A DNA stretch of 64,000 nucleotides from Aquisalimonas sp007126095 (GTDB lineage: Bacteria > Pseudomonadota > Gammaproteobacteria > Nitrococcales > Aquisalimonadaceae), in the NCBI RefSeq assembly GCF_048323695.1, contig NZ_JBLWFT010000001.1, positions 868,001 to 932,000 on the forward strand, written 5' to 3'. The notes below the pieces were generated by a model. The model made no database searches and was not told where the DNA came from. It saw only the letters and a list, made by a program, of their open reading frames with translations. The translations under genes were made by a program, and so were the position numbers. Shown one piece after another: positions 16,608 through 27,663 of the stretch. Each line of letters opens with the position of its first letter. Position 1 is the first letter of the stretch.

Positions 16608-16848
16608 CGTGTTCCTGGCGATCCGTGGTTTCGCGGGTGTCGCTGGCGTCGTCCGCGCCTCCGGACTCGGACGCGTCGGTGGTGCGCTGGCGGACCTGGC
16701 GCGGTTTGTCCTCCTCGTCCATCAGAATCGAATAAGCCGGGGTGTCGAGATCGTCGAACTGGCCGCTGCGAACGGCCCAGAAGAAGATGGCCACGCCGAT
16801 GCCGAGCAGGATCAGACTGATGGGAATGGAGACAAAGATGATATTCAT
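16597..16848 (-). CDS. ccoS: Cytochrome cbb3 oxidase assembly protein CcoS
   Basis: 83 residues: a single N-terminal membrane segment (MNIIFVSIPISLILLGIGVA) followed by FFWAVRSGQFDDLDTPAYSI, the hallmark of CcoS. Its C-terminal tail is longer and more acidic than in most homologues. CcoS is needed for cofactor insertion into the oxidase. It overlaps the ccoI stop by 4 bases (ATGA type), implying translational coupling. Confidence 0.93.
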   Translation of the reverse strand: MNIIFVSIPISLILLGIGVAIFFWAVRSGQFDDLDTPAYSILMDEEDKPRQVRQRTTDASESGGADDASDTRETTDRQEHDGS

Positions 16849-19304
16849 GCGGGCTGCCCCTCCCGGACCGCCGTGGCCGGAATGCGCGGTTCCAACTGCC
16901 GCTTGCGGGCCGCCGCGAGCCGCCGGGAGTTGAGCACCACCACTAGGGAGCTCGCCGTCATGCCGATGGCCGCCAGCCAGGGCGGAATGAAGCCCAGCGC
17001 CGCGAGCGGCAACATGGAGGCATTGTAGCAGGCAGACAGAATCAGGTTCTGGCGCACCGTCCGCAGGGTGGCACGGGCCGTTTCCATGCCCGCCGCCAGG
17101 TGCTCCAGTCGGCCACCGAGCAGGATCATGCCGGCGGTGGTCTGGGCCAGGGCTGTGCCCTCGTTCATGGCGGCGGAGACGTTGGCGCCGGCGAGTATCG
17201 GGGCGTCGTTGATGCCGTCGCCCACCATGAGCACCGAGGCGCCCTGTTCCTGGAGCGCACGCAGGCGCTGGAGCTTGTCCTCCGGGCTCATGCGCGCCTG
17301 CCAGGTGGAAATGCCAAGTTCGCTGGCGACCGCCTCGACGGCTCCGGGCGAGTCCCCGCTGGCGACTTCCACGGCAATGCCCTGCTCGCGCAGGCGCTCC
17401 ACGGCCATCCGGGCATCAGTACGGACCTGATCGGCCAGACGGAAGCTCGCCAGCACGCCCTGATCGTCACCCAGCGCAATCCAGGCCCCCCGCTCATCGG
17501 CGGCCGGTGCCTGCTGGCCCGCCAGGGCGGCGACCCAGTCGGGCCGACCGATGCGCAGCCGCCGTCCGTCCACCTCACCCTCGACGCCGCCACCGCGGGT
17601 CACCGTGGCGGATTGGGTCCGCATGGCGCGCGGTGCCGGAAAGGCCCGAGCGATGGGATGCTCCGAGTGCTGCTCCAGCGCCGAGGCGAGCTCCATGACC
17701 GCCTGTTCGTCCAGGCGACCGCTGTTGCGCACCTCGCTGATGCTCAGGCGCCCTTCGGTGAGCGTGCCGGTCTTGTCCAGAACCACATGATTGACCCGCG
17801 CCAGGGTCTCCAGCGCATCCGGCTGGGTGACCAACAGACCACTGCCGGCGAGGCGGTTGGTGCCTGCGGCCAGGGCCGTGGGTGTGGCCAGGGACAGGGC
17901 GCAGGGGCAGGTCGCCACCAGCATGGCCAGGGTAATGGGGAACGCGAGCGACGGATCCACCTGCCACCAGGCGGCGAACACCGTGGCCGAGGCGATCAGC
18001 ACGGCGGTGACGAACCAACGGCCGGCGGTGTCGGCAAGGCGGGCGATGCGCGGCCGCTGCGACTGGGCCCGGCGCAGCAGGCGGGCGATGTGCGATACGG
18101 TGGTGTCCTGCCCGACTCGCTCGACCCGCATGTGGAAGCTGTCACCCAGGTTGACGCTGCCGCCCACCACGGGATCGCCGATGGTCCGCGCCTGAGGCTC
18201 GGATTCGCCGGTGAGCATGGACTCATCCAGACTGCTCTCGCCCTGGCTGATACGGCCGTCGGCGGGCACCGTGGCCCCGGGGCGCACCAGCACCTGTTCG
18301 TCCACCTCCAGATCGCGCACCGGGATCTCTTCCTCGCCGCCCGGCCCGAGACGCACCGCCGTTCCCGGCACCAGCCGGCCCAGGGCGTCGGTGGTGGCGT
18401 TGGCGCGGTGGCGGGCGCTCATCTCCACGTAGCGGGCGATGAGCAGGAAGAAGGTGAACATGCTCACCGAGTCGAAATAGACTTCCGGACCGCCGGCGAA
18501 GGTAATCCAGACGCTGGCGGAGTAGGCCCCACCGATGGCCAGGGCGACGGGCACATCCATCCCCGGCCGACCGTTGCGCAGGTCCCGGATGGCGCCGAGG
18601 AAGATGGGCAACCCGGCATAGAGCACCACCGGTGTCGCCACCAGCATGCTCACCGTGCGCAGGAAATCCTCGTAGATGGTATCCATGCCGTGGAACTGGC
18701 CCGAGTAAAGCGCCACGGCGAACATCATGGCCTGCATCATGCCAAGCCCCGCCACTACCAGGCGGCGCAGGGCGTAGCGGCGCTCCTTCTCGGCCTGGGC
18801 GTCGTTGGCTTCCGGCATCACCGGATGGGGCCGATATCCAAGCCGACCCATGTGGGCCATGAGCTGGCTCAGTGGCACACGCTCCGGATCCCAGCGCAGG
18901 ATCGCGCGACCTGTGGCCGGATTGACGCGCACTTCCTCGACCCCCTCGGCCTCGTCCAGGCTGTTCTCGATCAGCCAGCCGCAGGCGGCGCAGTAGAGCC
19001 CTTCCACCAGCATGGATGTCTCGCGGGTGCCGTCCGGGGCGCAGTAGACGAAATCCTTTTGCACGCGCTCACGGTCGAAGCTGGCGTAGCGACTGGCATT
19101 GGCGGCAGAGAGATCCTCCGGCTGGCCGGTCGGACCCGGCCGGAAGCGGTAGAACGCATCCAGACCGGAGCCGAGGATGGTGGTGGCCACAGCGTGGCAG
19201 CCCGTGCAGCACAGCGGCTGCGCCTCGCCGTCCACGGTGACGGTGAGGTCCACGTCCGGCGGCACCGGTTCGCCGCAGTGGAAACAGGCCTGCTCGGCGG
19301 TCAC
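16845..19304 (-). CDS. ccoI: Copper-translocating P1B-type ATPase CcoI (cbb3 oxidase biogenesis)
   Basis: 819 residues. An N-terminal Cys-rich region (CFHCGEPVP, PLCCTGCHAVA) and a metal-binding domain with GLYCAACGWLIE come first. The actuator domain has LTGES. The transmembrane metal site is CPC (466-468). The phosphorylation motif is DKTGTLTEG and the hinge is VGDGINDAP. This architecture matches CcoI/FixI, which exports copper towards the cbb3 oxidase active site. It lies between ccoS and fixH/ccoH, with 4 bases to the latter. Confidence 0.93.
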   Translation of the reverse strand: MTAEQACFHCGEPVPPDVDLTVTVDGEAQPLCCTGCHAVATTILGSGLDAFYRFRPGPTGQPEDLSAANASRYASFDRERVQKDFVYCAPDGTRETSMLVEGLYCAACGWLIENSLDEAEGVEEVRVNPATGRAILRWDPERVPLSQLMAHMGRLGYRPHPVMPEANDAQAEKERRYALRRLVVAGLGMMQAMMFAVALYSGQFHGMDTIYEDFLRTVSMLVATPVVLYAGLPIFLGAIRDLRNGRPGMDVPVALAIGGAYSASVWITFAGGPEVYFDSVSMFTFFLLIARYVEMSARHRANATTDALGRLVPGTAVRLGPGGEEEIPVRDLEVDEQVLVRPGATVPADGRISQGESSLDESMLTGESEPQARTIGDPVVGGSVNLGDSFHMRVERVGQDTTVSHIARLLRRAQSQRPRIARLADTAGRWFVTAVLIASATVFAAWWQVDPSLAFPITLAMLVATCPCALSLATPTALAAGTNRLAGSGLLVTQPDALETLARVNHVVLDKTGTLTEGRLSISEVRNSGRLDEQAVMELASALEQHSEHPIARAFPAPRAMRTQSATVTRGGGVEGEVDGRRLRIGRPDWVAALAGQQAPAADERGAWIALGDDQGVLASFRLADQVRTDARMAVERLREQGIAVEVASGDSPGAVEAVASELGISTWQARMSPEDKLQRLRALQEQGASVLMVGDGINDAPILAGANVSAAMNEGTALAQTTAGMILLGGRLEHLAAGMETARATLRTVRQNLILSACYNASMLPLAALGFIPPWLAAIGMTASSLVVVLNSRRLAAARKRQLEPRIPATAVREGQPA

Positions 19305-19308
19305 CCCG

Positions 19309-19815
19309 TCAGCCTCCCCGCGGCGTGGGCGTCAGCGCCAGTTCGCGTTCATCCGCGGCGATCTCCTTGGCCAGCATCCAGCTGCCGTCGGCGGGCTGCA
19401 GCCGCATGTAATGCCGGCCGTCCAGGCTGCGTGGGGCTTCACCGCGGTACAGGCCGCTGCTGTCCCGTTGCAGATCCAGTGCCACGTCCCGGTCGGCGTG
19501 GGTGGGATGAGACAGGTACAGGCGCAGCGTCTCCGGCCGATCCTCGGGGCCGTCCAGGCGCACGGTCACCCGCCCCGCTTCGCGGTCGATCACCATATTG
19601 CCGTCCACGCCCCGGGCTACCGCCTCGTGCTCGAGCTGGTAGGTCTTGTGGATGGCCCGGCCCACGGTCTCGTAGTTGTCCGTCACCAGGCTGTCGCCGT
19701 AGATCACCGCGGTGGCCAGCAGGCTCAGCCCGATGACGATGGCGGCCATGGGGGGCGCGAACACGAACCAGAACCAGAACTGACGGTACCAGGGGGCGAC
19801 GTTTTCCCGTGCCAT
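19309..19815 (-). CDS. ccoH: FixH/CcoH family protein (cbb3 oxidase assembly)
   Basis: 168 residues. One N-terminal membrane segment (FWFWFVFAPPMAAIVIGLSL) is followed by a periplasmic immunoglobulin-like domain with GEAPRSLDGRHYMRLQPADG. The length and YRQFWFWF start match FixH. CcoH interacts with CcoN and helps assemble the oxidase. Two bases after ccoG, same strand. Confidence 0.9.
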   Translation of the reverse strand: MARENVAPWYRQFWFWFVFAPPMAAIVIGLSLLATAVIYGDSLVTDNYETVGRAIHKTYQLEHEAVARGVDGNMVIDREAGRVTVRLDGPEDRPETLRLYLSHPTHADRDVALDLQRDSSGLYRGEAPRSLDGRHYMRLQPADGSWMLAKEIAADERELALTPTPRGG

Positions 19816-19817
19816 GA

Positions 19818-21204
<1,387 letters not shown>

Positions 21205-21212
<8 letters not shown>

Positions 21213-21456
21213 GGCGTCGGTTGCCGCCCCCGCTCAATACGTAGGTGAGACCGCTTGCAAACAACCCCACCGCCCAGAACATGAAAAACCCGATGGTGTA
21301 GCCGGCCATGCGGCTCAATTCCAGGCCCGGGAAGGTCTGCACCCGCAGGGTTTCCGGATCGATCGCGGCGAAGAACACCACCGAGGCCACGGCCGCGGCC
21401 AGGAACGACGGCCACAGCGTGCTGCCCAGGCACTGCAGCAAGCGCCCCTTAGTCAT
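21205..21456 (-). CDS. Small two-span membrane protein between ccoP and ccoG
   Basis: 83 residues starting MTKGRLLQCLGSTLW. Two hydrophobic segments (WPSFLAAAVASVVFFAAI and AGYTIGFFMFWAVGLFASGL) flank a short polar stretch (DPETLRVQTFPGLELSR). The gene overlaps the ccoP stop by 8 bases and ccoG by 8 bases, so it is clearly part of the operon. I do not recognise it as a standard Cco subunit; an assembly or accessory role is inferred from position. Confidence 0.75.
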
Positions 21457-22387
21457 CGCGCTCGTCACCTTCGGCCACATCTTCGGCTTCGGCGTTGCGC
21501 TCGTCCATGGACAGGCTGTAGACATACGCCGCCAGCAGGTGCACGCGATCCTCGCCCAGCAGATCCTTCTGCGCCGGCATGACGCCCTGGCGCCCGTCGC
21601 GGATTGAGGTCTTGATGGCCTCCAGGCTGCCACCGTAGATCCAGTTGTCATTGGCGAGACTGGGGGCGCCAAGAGCCGTACGGCCGGTGCCGTCGGCGGC
21701 GTGGCAGGCGGCGCAGCGCTGCTCAAAGAGTTCTGCCCCGGCACTGACCAGCTCTTCGGGAGCATCCCGGCCACTCAGGCTGAACGTGTAAGCCGCGACC
21801 TTTTCGACACCATCCTCGCCCAAGGCTCCCCCCAGCGCAGGCATGTTGCCCTGGCGACCGTCCAGAATGGAGGTCAGAATCTGTTCCGGGTCACCTCCCC
21901 ACTGCCAGTCGTCATTGGCGATGTTCGGGAAACCGACACGACCACCGCCGTCAACGCCGTGACACACGGCACAGTTGTTCTCGAACAGTCGCCGTCCGGT
22001 CTGCATGGCGTCCGAGTGCTCGGCGAGTTCCGGGATGGGGATGCCGGCGTACTCCTCGAACAGCGGCGCGACCCGCTCCTCCGTCTCGGCAACCTCCTCC
22101 TCCCACTGGCTGTACTGGGACCAGCCCAGAAGGCCCGCGTAGCTGCCGAAACTCGGGTACAACACCAGATAGATGAGGCCAAAGACGATGGTGGCGTAGA
22201 ACAGCCACAGCCACCACCGCGGCATGGGATTGTTCAGCTCGGTGAGCCCGTCCCACTCGTGGCCGGTGGTCTCGTGGGCCGGCTTCTCGTCCGGCCGCTT
22301 CTTGGCTGTCCAGCGAATCAGCCAGACGCAGGCCAGAATGTTGGCCACGGCGATGATGCCGATGTACCAGTTCCAGAAACTACTCAT
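21449..22387 (-). CDS. ccoP: Cytochrome cbb3 oxidase subunit III, dihaem CcoP
   Basis: 312 residues. Two N-terminal membrane segments (8-26 and about 58-76) are present, with the family signature HEWDGLTELNNPMPRWW between them. Two c-haem sites follow: CAVCH (139-143) and CAACH (225-229), each with a downstream Met ligand candidate (NMPALGG, VMPAQKD). CcoP accepts electrons from soluble cytochromes. Overlaps ccoQ by 8 bases. Confidence 0.96.
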   Translation of the reverse strand: MSSFWNWYIGIIAVANILACVWLIRWTAKKRPDEKPAHETTGHEWDGLTELNNPMPRWWLWLFYATIVFGLIYLVLYPSFGSYAGLLGWSQYSQWEEEVAETEERVAPLFEEYAGIPIPELAEHSDAMQTGRRLFENNCAVCHGVDGGGRVGFPNIANDDWQWGGDPEQILTSILDGRQGNMPALGGALGEDGVEKVAAYTFSLSGRDAPEELVSAGAELFEQRCAACHAADGTGRTALGAPSLANDNWIYGGSLEAIKTSIRDGRQGVMPAQKDLLGEDRVHLLAAYVYSLSMDERNAEAEDVAEGDERDD

Positions 22388-22583
22388 GGTCTCTGCCCTC
22401 GCGCTTGTCCTGCCAGCCTTCTCCGCGGTCCTCCGGCCCGTTGGGCGCGTCGTCCTCCAGCGGCAGCCGGGCGGCCTCTTCGAAATCCTTCTTGCGTCGG
22501 CTGCTGTAGGCCCAAACCACGATCCCGATGAACGCGATCAGAAGCACCAGTGTGAGCAGCCCGCGAACGGTGTTGATATCCAT
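22380..22583 (-). CDS. ccoQ: Cytochrome cbb3 oxidase subunit CcoQ
   Basis: 67 residues: one membrane segment (LLTLVLLIAFIGIVVWAY) then SSRRKKDFEEAARLPLEDD, the standard CcoQ layout. ATG 22583 gives the family's usual length; longer readings in the same frame run into ccoO. CcoQ stabilises the complex. Confidence 0.92.
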   Translation of the reverse strand: MDINTVRGLLTLVLLIAFIGIVVWAYSSRRKKDFEEAARLPLEDDAPNGPEDRGEGWQDKREGRDHE

Positions 22584-22594
22584 GGGTCTCCCGC

Positions 22595-23212
22595 TTACCT
22601 GGTGTGCTCGATGGCGGTGCCGAGACCCTGCAGGTAGGCGATGATGGCCTCCATTTCGGTCTTGCCGTCCACTTCGTCGGCGGCACCCTCGATCTGTTCG
22701 TCGGTGTACGGCACGCCCAGCCAGCGCTGCTGAGCCCGCATGCGCCCGGCGACGGCATCGCCATCCAGGGTCCGCTCCGCCAGCCACGGATAGGCCGGCA
22801 TGTTGGAGTCAGGCAACACGTCCCGCGGGTTCAGCAGGTGGATCTCGTGCCAGAGATCGCTGTAGCGGCCGCCGACGCGGGCCAGATCCGGCCCGGTGCG
22901 CTTGGAGCCCCACTGGAACGGGCGGTCGTAGACGAACTCACCGGCCAGGGAGTAGTGGCCGTAGCGCTCCGTCTCGGCGCGGAACGGGCGGATCATCTGC
23001 GAGTGGCAGTTGTAGCAGCCTTCACGCACGTAGATGTCCCGGCCCGCAAACTCGAGCGGTGCGTAGGGCTCCACCCCTTCCATCGGTTCCGTGGTCTCCG
23101 CGGCGAAGAACAGCGGGACGATCTGCACCAGGCCGGCGACGCTGAGCACGGCGATGATCAGCACCGCCATCAGGCCGACGTTTTTCTCGACTACCTCATG
23201 ACCTTTGCTCAT
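22595..23212 (-). CDS. ccoO: Cytochrome cbb3 oxidase subunit II, monohaem CcoO
   Basis: 205 residues. An N-terminal anchor (about 12-36) is followed by the haem motif CYNCH (66-70) within EGCYNCHSQMIRPF and the family segments GEFVYDRPFQWGSKRTGPDL and SNMPAYPWL (Met ligand). It relays electrons from CcoP to CcoN. The gap to ccoN is 3 bases. Confidence 0.96.
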   Translation of the reverse strand: MSKGHEVVEKNVGLMAVLIIAVLSVAGLVQIVPLFFAAETTEPMEGVEPYAPLEFAGRDIYVREGCYNCHSQMIRPFRAETERYGHYSLAGEFVYDRPFQWGSKRTGPDLARVGGRYSDLWHEIHLLNPRDVLPDSNMPAYPWLAERTLDGDAVAGRMRAQQRWLGVPYTDEQIEGAADEVDGKTEMEAIIAYLQGLGTAIEHTR

Positions 23213-23215
23213 GAT

Positions 23216-24637
<1,422 letters not shown>

Positions 24638-24678
24638 GGCATTCCGTCCACTTGTCGGTGGTCCTGGCAGGTGGGGGA

Positions 24679-24720
24679 ATTATCAGCGGGGGCATCGTGC
24701 GGGTTCTTGACGTGGATCAA
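24679..24720 (-). promoter_or_regulatory. FNR-dependent class II promoter of ccoNOQP
   Basis: FNR box TTGACGTGGATCAA at 24707-24720 (consensus TTGAT-N4-ATCAA). On the minus strand GATAAT at 24684-24679 serves as -10. Box centre to -10 centre is 32 bases, exactly as expected for a box at -41.5. The predicted start is near 24672. Confidence 0.85.
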
Positions 24721-24798
24721 GGTCTGGCGGGCCGACGGGGAATCCCGGTGAGAGAAACTGACGGCGCCGTCCTGTCGTTCTGGACGCTCCGGCGCTTA

Positions 24799-25034
24799 CG
24801 TCAACAGTTCGCTGTATGGATAGACCGTGACCGTATCCCCCCGCCTGGATTGCCCGGTGGGGCGGTATCTCCGCCAGGGCGTTAGCCCAGGTGGTGATGA
24901 CGAAATCGGCTTCCCGGGCCGCCTCCTGGAGCATGGAGTCGGTGGCCTCCCGGTCGTCCGGGACGATCTGCGGGTACAGCACGTTCTTCCCCAGACGGGC
25001 CACGGTTTGAAACCCTTCTCTGGTGTACAGCGCG
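24799..25034 (-). pseudogene. Mosaic relic: 3' end of a GNAT gene joined to two moeA fragments
   Basis: Three pieces are recognisable. 24977-25034 matches the 3' part of the GNAT gene at 10108 (about 4 differences in 58 bases). 24896-24975 matches the middle of moeA at about 35008-35083. 24799-24895 matches the 3' end of moeA at about 34533-34630. On the minus strand the relic reads ARLGKNVL, then YPQIVPDD and DFVIT, then TWANALAEIPPH. About 380 bases of moeA are missing between the last two, and the ending GDTVTVYPYSELL is reached only after a frameshift. No start or complete domain remains. It fills most of the 465-base gap between ccoN and the helicase. Confidence 0.8.
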
Positions 25035-25102
25035 GAAACTTGTTGGAGCGGTGTGCGTGTCGTCCTCCATGCATTGCGTCAATGCGGCCCCGAGCATCCG
25101 GT

Positions 25103-26962
25103 TCAGTGTGCGCTGCCGGCCTGCTGGATGCGCTGGAGGAAGGGTGCATCCGGTGCGCCGGTGACGATTAGCTCGTCCATGGCTCGTGTCATGGCCACAT
25201 AGAGCAGGCGGGTTTCTTCTGCCAGCCTGTCTTCCTGCGGGTCCATTTCGCCCAGGCCTGTCACGGCAACCACCGGAAACTCCAGCCCTTTGCTTGAATG
25301 CATGGTGACGACTTTCACGCTGTCCGCGTCTGTCGGGGTGGCGCCGCGGCCACGACTGCGCGCGACCAGGTTCTCGCTGGGAATACCGGCCTCCTTGAGG
25401 CTCTGGGCGATCCGGCCGGCGACACGCGTGCGGCGGTAGAGAATGGCCATCTCTCGCCACTGCCGTCCGTGGGCGTGCAAGCGTTTCAGATGGCGAACCA
25501 CGTAGTCGATCTCGCGTGGTAGCGTCGGCAACGCAATCACGGTGGGTTCGGGTCCGTCGCGCCCTGCGCTCTCGGGCCCCACCAACGGGATGCCGTCATC
25601 TTCGGCCTCCTCCGGGGCCAGCAACTCCCTGGCAAATCGACTCGCCAGATCCAGCACCTGTCTTGTATTTCTGTAGTTGATTCTGAGGATTGTCGTGCGC
25701 CCCTGTGCCTGAACGCCGACGCTGGAGAAGCTGAATCGCCGCTGGCTGCGCTCGTAGATGGACTGGGCGTCGTCGTAGAGGACAAGAACCGAGTTGGTGT
25801 CCGGGTCCACCATCTGTGTGGCCACGCGAAACCAGTGGGGCTCGAAGTCGTGACCTTCGTCGATCATGACGGCCCCATACTGGCCACCGGGAATGCGCCT
25901 TTCGTCCACGGCCCCGATTACCCGCTGCACCATGGCATCAAAGAACGCCCGCTGACCGCCGCCGGACGGCGGCGGCTCGACGTGGTACGCCCGCAACTGC
26001 GCATGGCACCAGCGGTGGAAATTGTAGACCACGACCTGATCCCCCACGCCCTTTTCGGCCAGCACTTGCTCCAGCCGGGCCGCCAGTGTGCGGTTGTAGC
26101 AGAGCACGAGAATGGGCTTGCGCAGGGCGCGCGCCAGATGCAGGCACCGGTACACCAGAATCAGCGTTTTCCCGGCACCGGCCGCACCGTGCACCACCCT
26201 GTGGCCACTACCCAGGCTGCGGGCGAGCTGTTCCTGCTGCAGGTCCATCACCCGCATCAGGTCCGGCAGGGCGTCGGCGACGGAGCCACCGGCTGCGTCC
26301 GCGTCCGGGCCATCATCGAACAGACTGCCCTGCTGAATGCGAATCTCCGGAAAAAGGTGGCCACGAATCCGGTCCATCTGCGGCAGCGACAGCCGGTGCC
26401 GGAACTGCACCGTGAACATGCCCCACAGCCGCTCCTGAAACGCCTCGGCATCCAGGGAGTCCGTCATCTCGTCACGGCAGATGACACGGTTCGCGGGGAT
26501 CACGTCGGACAATTGCTGCGCATCGAACTGGCGCCGCGTAATGTTCGGAAACACCACACCGTGCCCGAACGGCAGCATCAGCCTGCCCTGGAGTGCATGA
26601 CCGGGCGGATGGACCAGCTGGGGGTCGTTCTCCAGGGGCTTCACGACGCCGTAGGTGTACTGTCGCGCCTGCTCAAGCGGATTGAGCACTTCCTTCACGC
26701 CGCGGTTCGTGATGATGGTGGCCCGCTGGCGGTCCATCTGCTGGATTGTCTCCAGCTTCCAATCCTTGACCTCGAGCACGAGCAGGCCACGCTGCGGGTG
26801 GAGGACGATGAAATCGGGGTGGCGCGTCAGGACGCCGACGGGGACGTCATACCAAGCCAGGTAGTCGTCTTCGAGGTACTGCTCAAGGCGCCGCGCAAAC
26901 CGCTTCTCGCCGCTGGTCATGCGCGGCAGGCAGGAATTCAGGGAAGGAATCAGCGTGGTCAC
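25103..26962 (-). CDS. NERD-domain UvrD/Rep-like DNA helicase
   Basis: 619 residues. The N-terminal NERD nuclease-related domain (about 15-130) has HPDFIVLHPQRGLLVLEVKDW, matching the D...EVK catalytic pattern. The SF1 helicase motor follows, with Walker A HGAAGAGKT, motif II MIDEGHDF (Asp-Glu), motif III YDDAQSIYERSQR, motif IV LRINYRNTRQV, motif V VVTMHSSKGLEFPVV and motif VI RLLYVAMTRA. The GTG at 26962 was chosen because AAGGAG lies 7 bases upstream; an ATG further upstream has no such signal. NERD-helicases are found scattered in bacteria and some sit in defence loci, but here there is no partner gene. Role in DNA repair or defence is open. Confidence 0.85.
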   Translation of the reverse strand: MTTLIPSLNSCLPRMTSGEKRFARRLEQYLEDDYLAWYDVPVGVLTRHPDFIVLHPQRGLLVLEVKDWKLETIQQMDRQRATIITNRGVKEVLNPLEQARQYTYGVVKPLENDPQLVHPPGHALQGRLMLPFGHGVVFPNITRRQFDAQQLSDVIPANRVICRDEMTDSLDAEAFQERLWGMFTVQFRHRLSLPQMDRIRGHLFPEIRIQQGSLFDDGPDADAAGGSVADALPDLMRVMDLQQEQLARSLGSGHRVVHGAAGAGKTLILVYRCLHLARALRKPILVLCYNRTLAARLEQVLAEKGVGDQVVVYNFHRWCHAQLRAYHVEPPPSGGGQRAFFDAMVQRVIGAVDERRIPGGQYGAVMIDEGHDFEPHWFRVATQMVDPDTNSVLVLYDDAQSIYERSQRRFSFSSVGVQAQGRTTILRINYRNTRQVLDLASRFARELLAPEEAEDDGIPLVGPESAGRDGPEPTVIALPTLPREIDYVVRHLKRLHAHGRQWREMAILYRRTRVAGRIAQSLKEAGIPSENLVARSRGRGATPTDADSVKVVTMHSSKGLEFPVVAVTGLGEMDPQEDRLAEETRLLYVAMTRAMDELIVTGAPDAPFLQRIQQAGSAH

Positions 26963-27127
26963 GGACACACTCCTTGTCGGCAGCGGCCACGCAGGCCGGC
27001 GGAACACCATCCTTTCCCGTTACTGTACACCAGAAAAGGACGGTGTCGCCGCCGAGTAAACCGCGCACAAGTACGGTGTCGCACAGACCAAGCCCGACCA
27101 CCGCGTTAACGTCCCGGGAAATGTTCT

Positions 27128-27143
27128 TTACCTGCAAAGGTAA
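27128..27143. promoter_or_regulatory. Perfect inverted repeat TTACCT-GCAA-AGGTAA (candidate operator)
   Basis: A 6-4-6 perfect palindrome lies 71 bases before the acidic secreted-protein gene and about 165 bases before the divergent helicase. It is too short for a terminator and has no U-tract, so a repressor or activator site is more likely. No factor can be assigned. Confidence 0.4.
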
Positions 27144-27213
27144 TGACCGGTGGTCAACGCGACGCGAGACATCGCTGCCCACCTTCTATAGATCGTCTCG
27201 AGCGAGGTGAACC

Positions 27214-27447
27214 ATGAAAAAGTTCATGAGCTGGCTTTCCATCAGCGCCCTGTTGTTGTCTTCGCTGATCCTGGGAATGGGTTCGGCAGTTGCGGACTAT
27301 GACGAGGATAAGGAGGAAGACCGCATGGAGGAAGGAGCCGGTGGTGAAGGCGACATGGAGGGTGATGACCACACCGGAGAGGAAGACGACTGGGACGATG
27401 AGGAAGACGATTGGGAAGATGGAGGAGAGGGTGACGAACACGAATGA
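27214..27447 (+). CDS. Small secreted hyperacidic protein
   Basis: 77 residues. MKKFMSWLSISALLLSSLIL begins a clear signal peptide, with predicted cleavage after GSAVA. About 60 % of the remaining 50 residues are Asp or Glu, with only one Lys and one Arg, two Trp and no Cys. Ordered structure is unlikely without ligand; binding of Ca2+, other cations or basic proteins in the periplasm is an inference. GAGGTG precedes ATG 27214. It is monocistronic, ending before a strong terminator at 27514. I do not recognise a family. A gene this low in complexity could be a spurious ORF, but signal peptide, RBS and terminator support it. Confidence 0.7.
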   Translation: MKKFMSWLSISALLLSSLILGMGSAVADYDEDKEEDRMEEGAGGEGDMEGDDHTGEEDDWDDEEDDWEDGGEGDEHE

Positions 27448-27513
27448 TCTCGTTCGTCACTGAAACGACTTCCATTCTGCTCGCACTTCAGATTCTTACA
27501 CGCAACGTCTTCG

Positions 27514-27547
27514 CTGCCGGGAGCACGGCTCCCGGCAGTTTGCCTTT
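27514..27547 (+). terminator. Rho-independent terminator
   Basis: A perfect 11-bp stem CTGCCGGGAGC / GCTCCCGGCAG with loop ACG (27514-27538) is followed by TTTGCCTTT. It ends the acidic-protein transcript. Confidence 0.75.
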
Positions 27548-27650
27548 CCACCGGGAGTATCCCTGCCTCTCCTGAGACTACGACGCTCGTTGCGTCACCA
27601 ACCATCACTCGGGCCCGATTGCTTTGGCGGATTCCGTCTCCTGACCCAAC

Positions 27651-27656
27651 TATAAT
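27651..27656 (+). promoter_or_regulatory. Consensus -10 TATAAT immediately before a possibly leaderless gene
   Basis: TATAAT ends 7 bases before ATG 27664, so the predicted transcription start coincides with the start codon. No good -35 is seen at 16-18 bases. Confidence 0.4.
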
Positions 27657-27663
27657 GCCCAGC

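Noticed and set aside
17100..19736. 878-codon plus-strand open frame over ccoI and ccoH
   Set aside because: His/Gly/Gln-rich with no motifs; the opposite strand carries the full P-type ATPase signatures.
27020..27036. CTGT-containing sequence upstream of the helicase considered as a LexA box
   Set aside because: Only one half matches CTGT-N8-ACAG.
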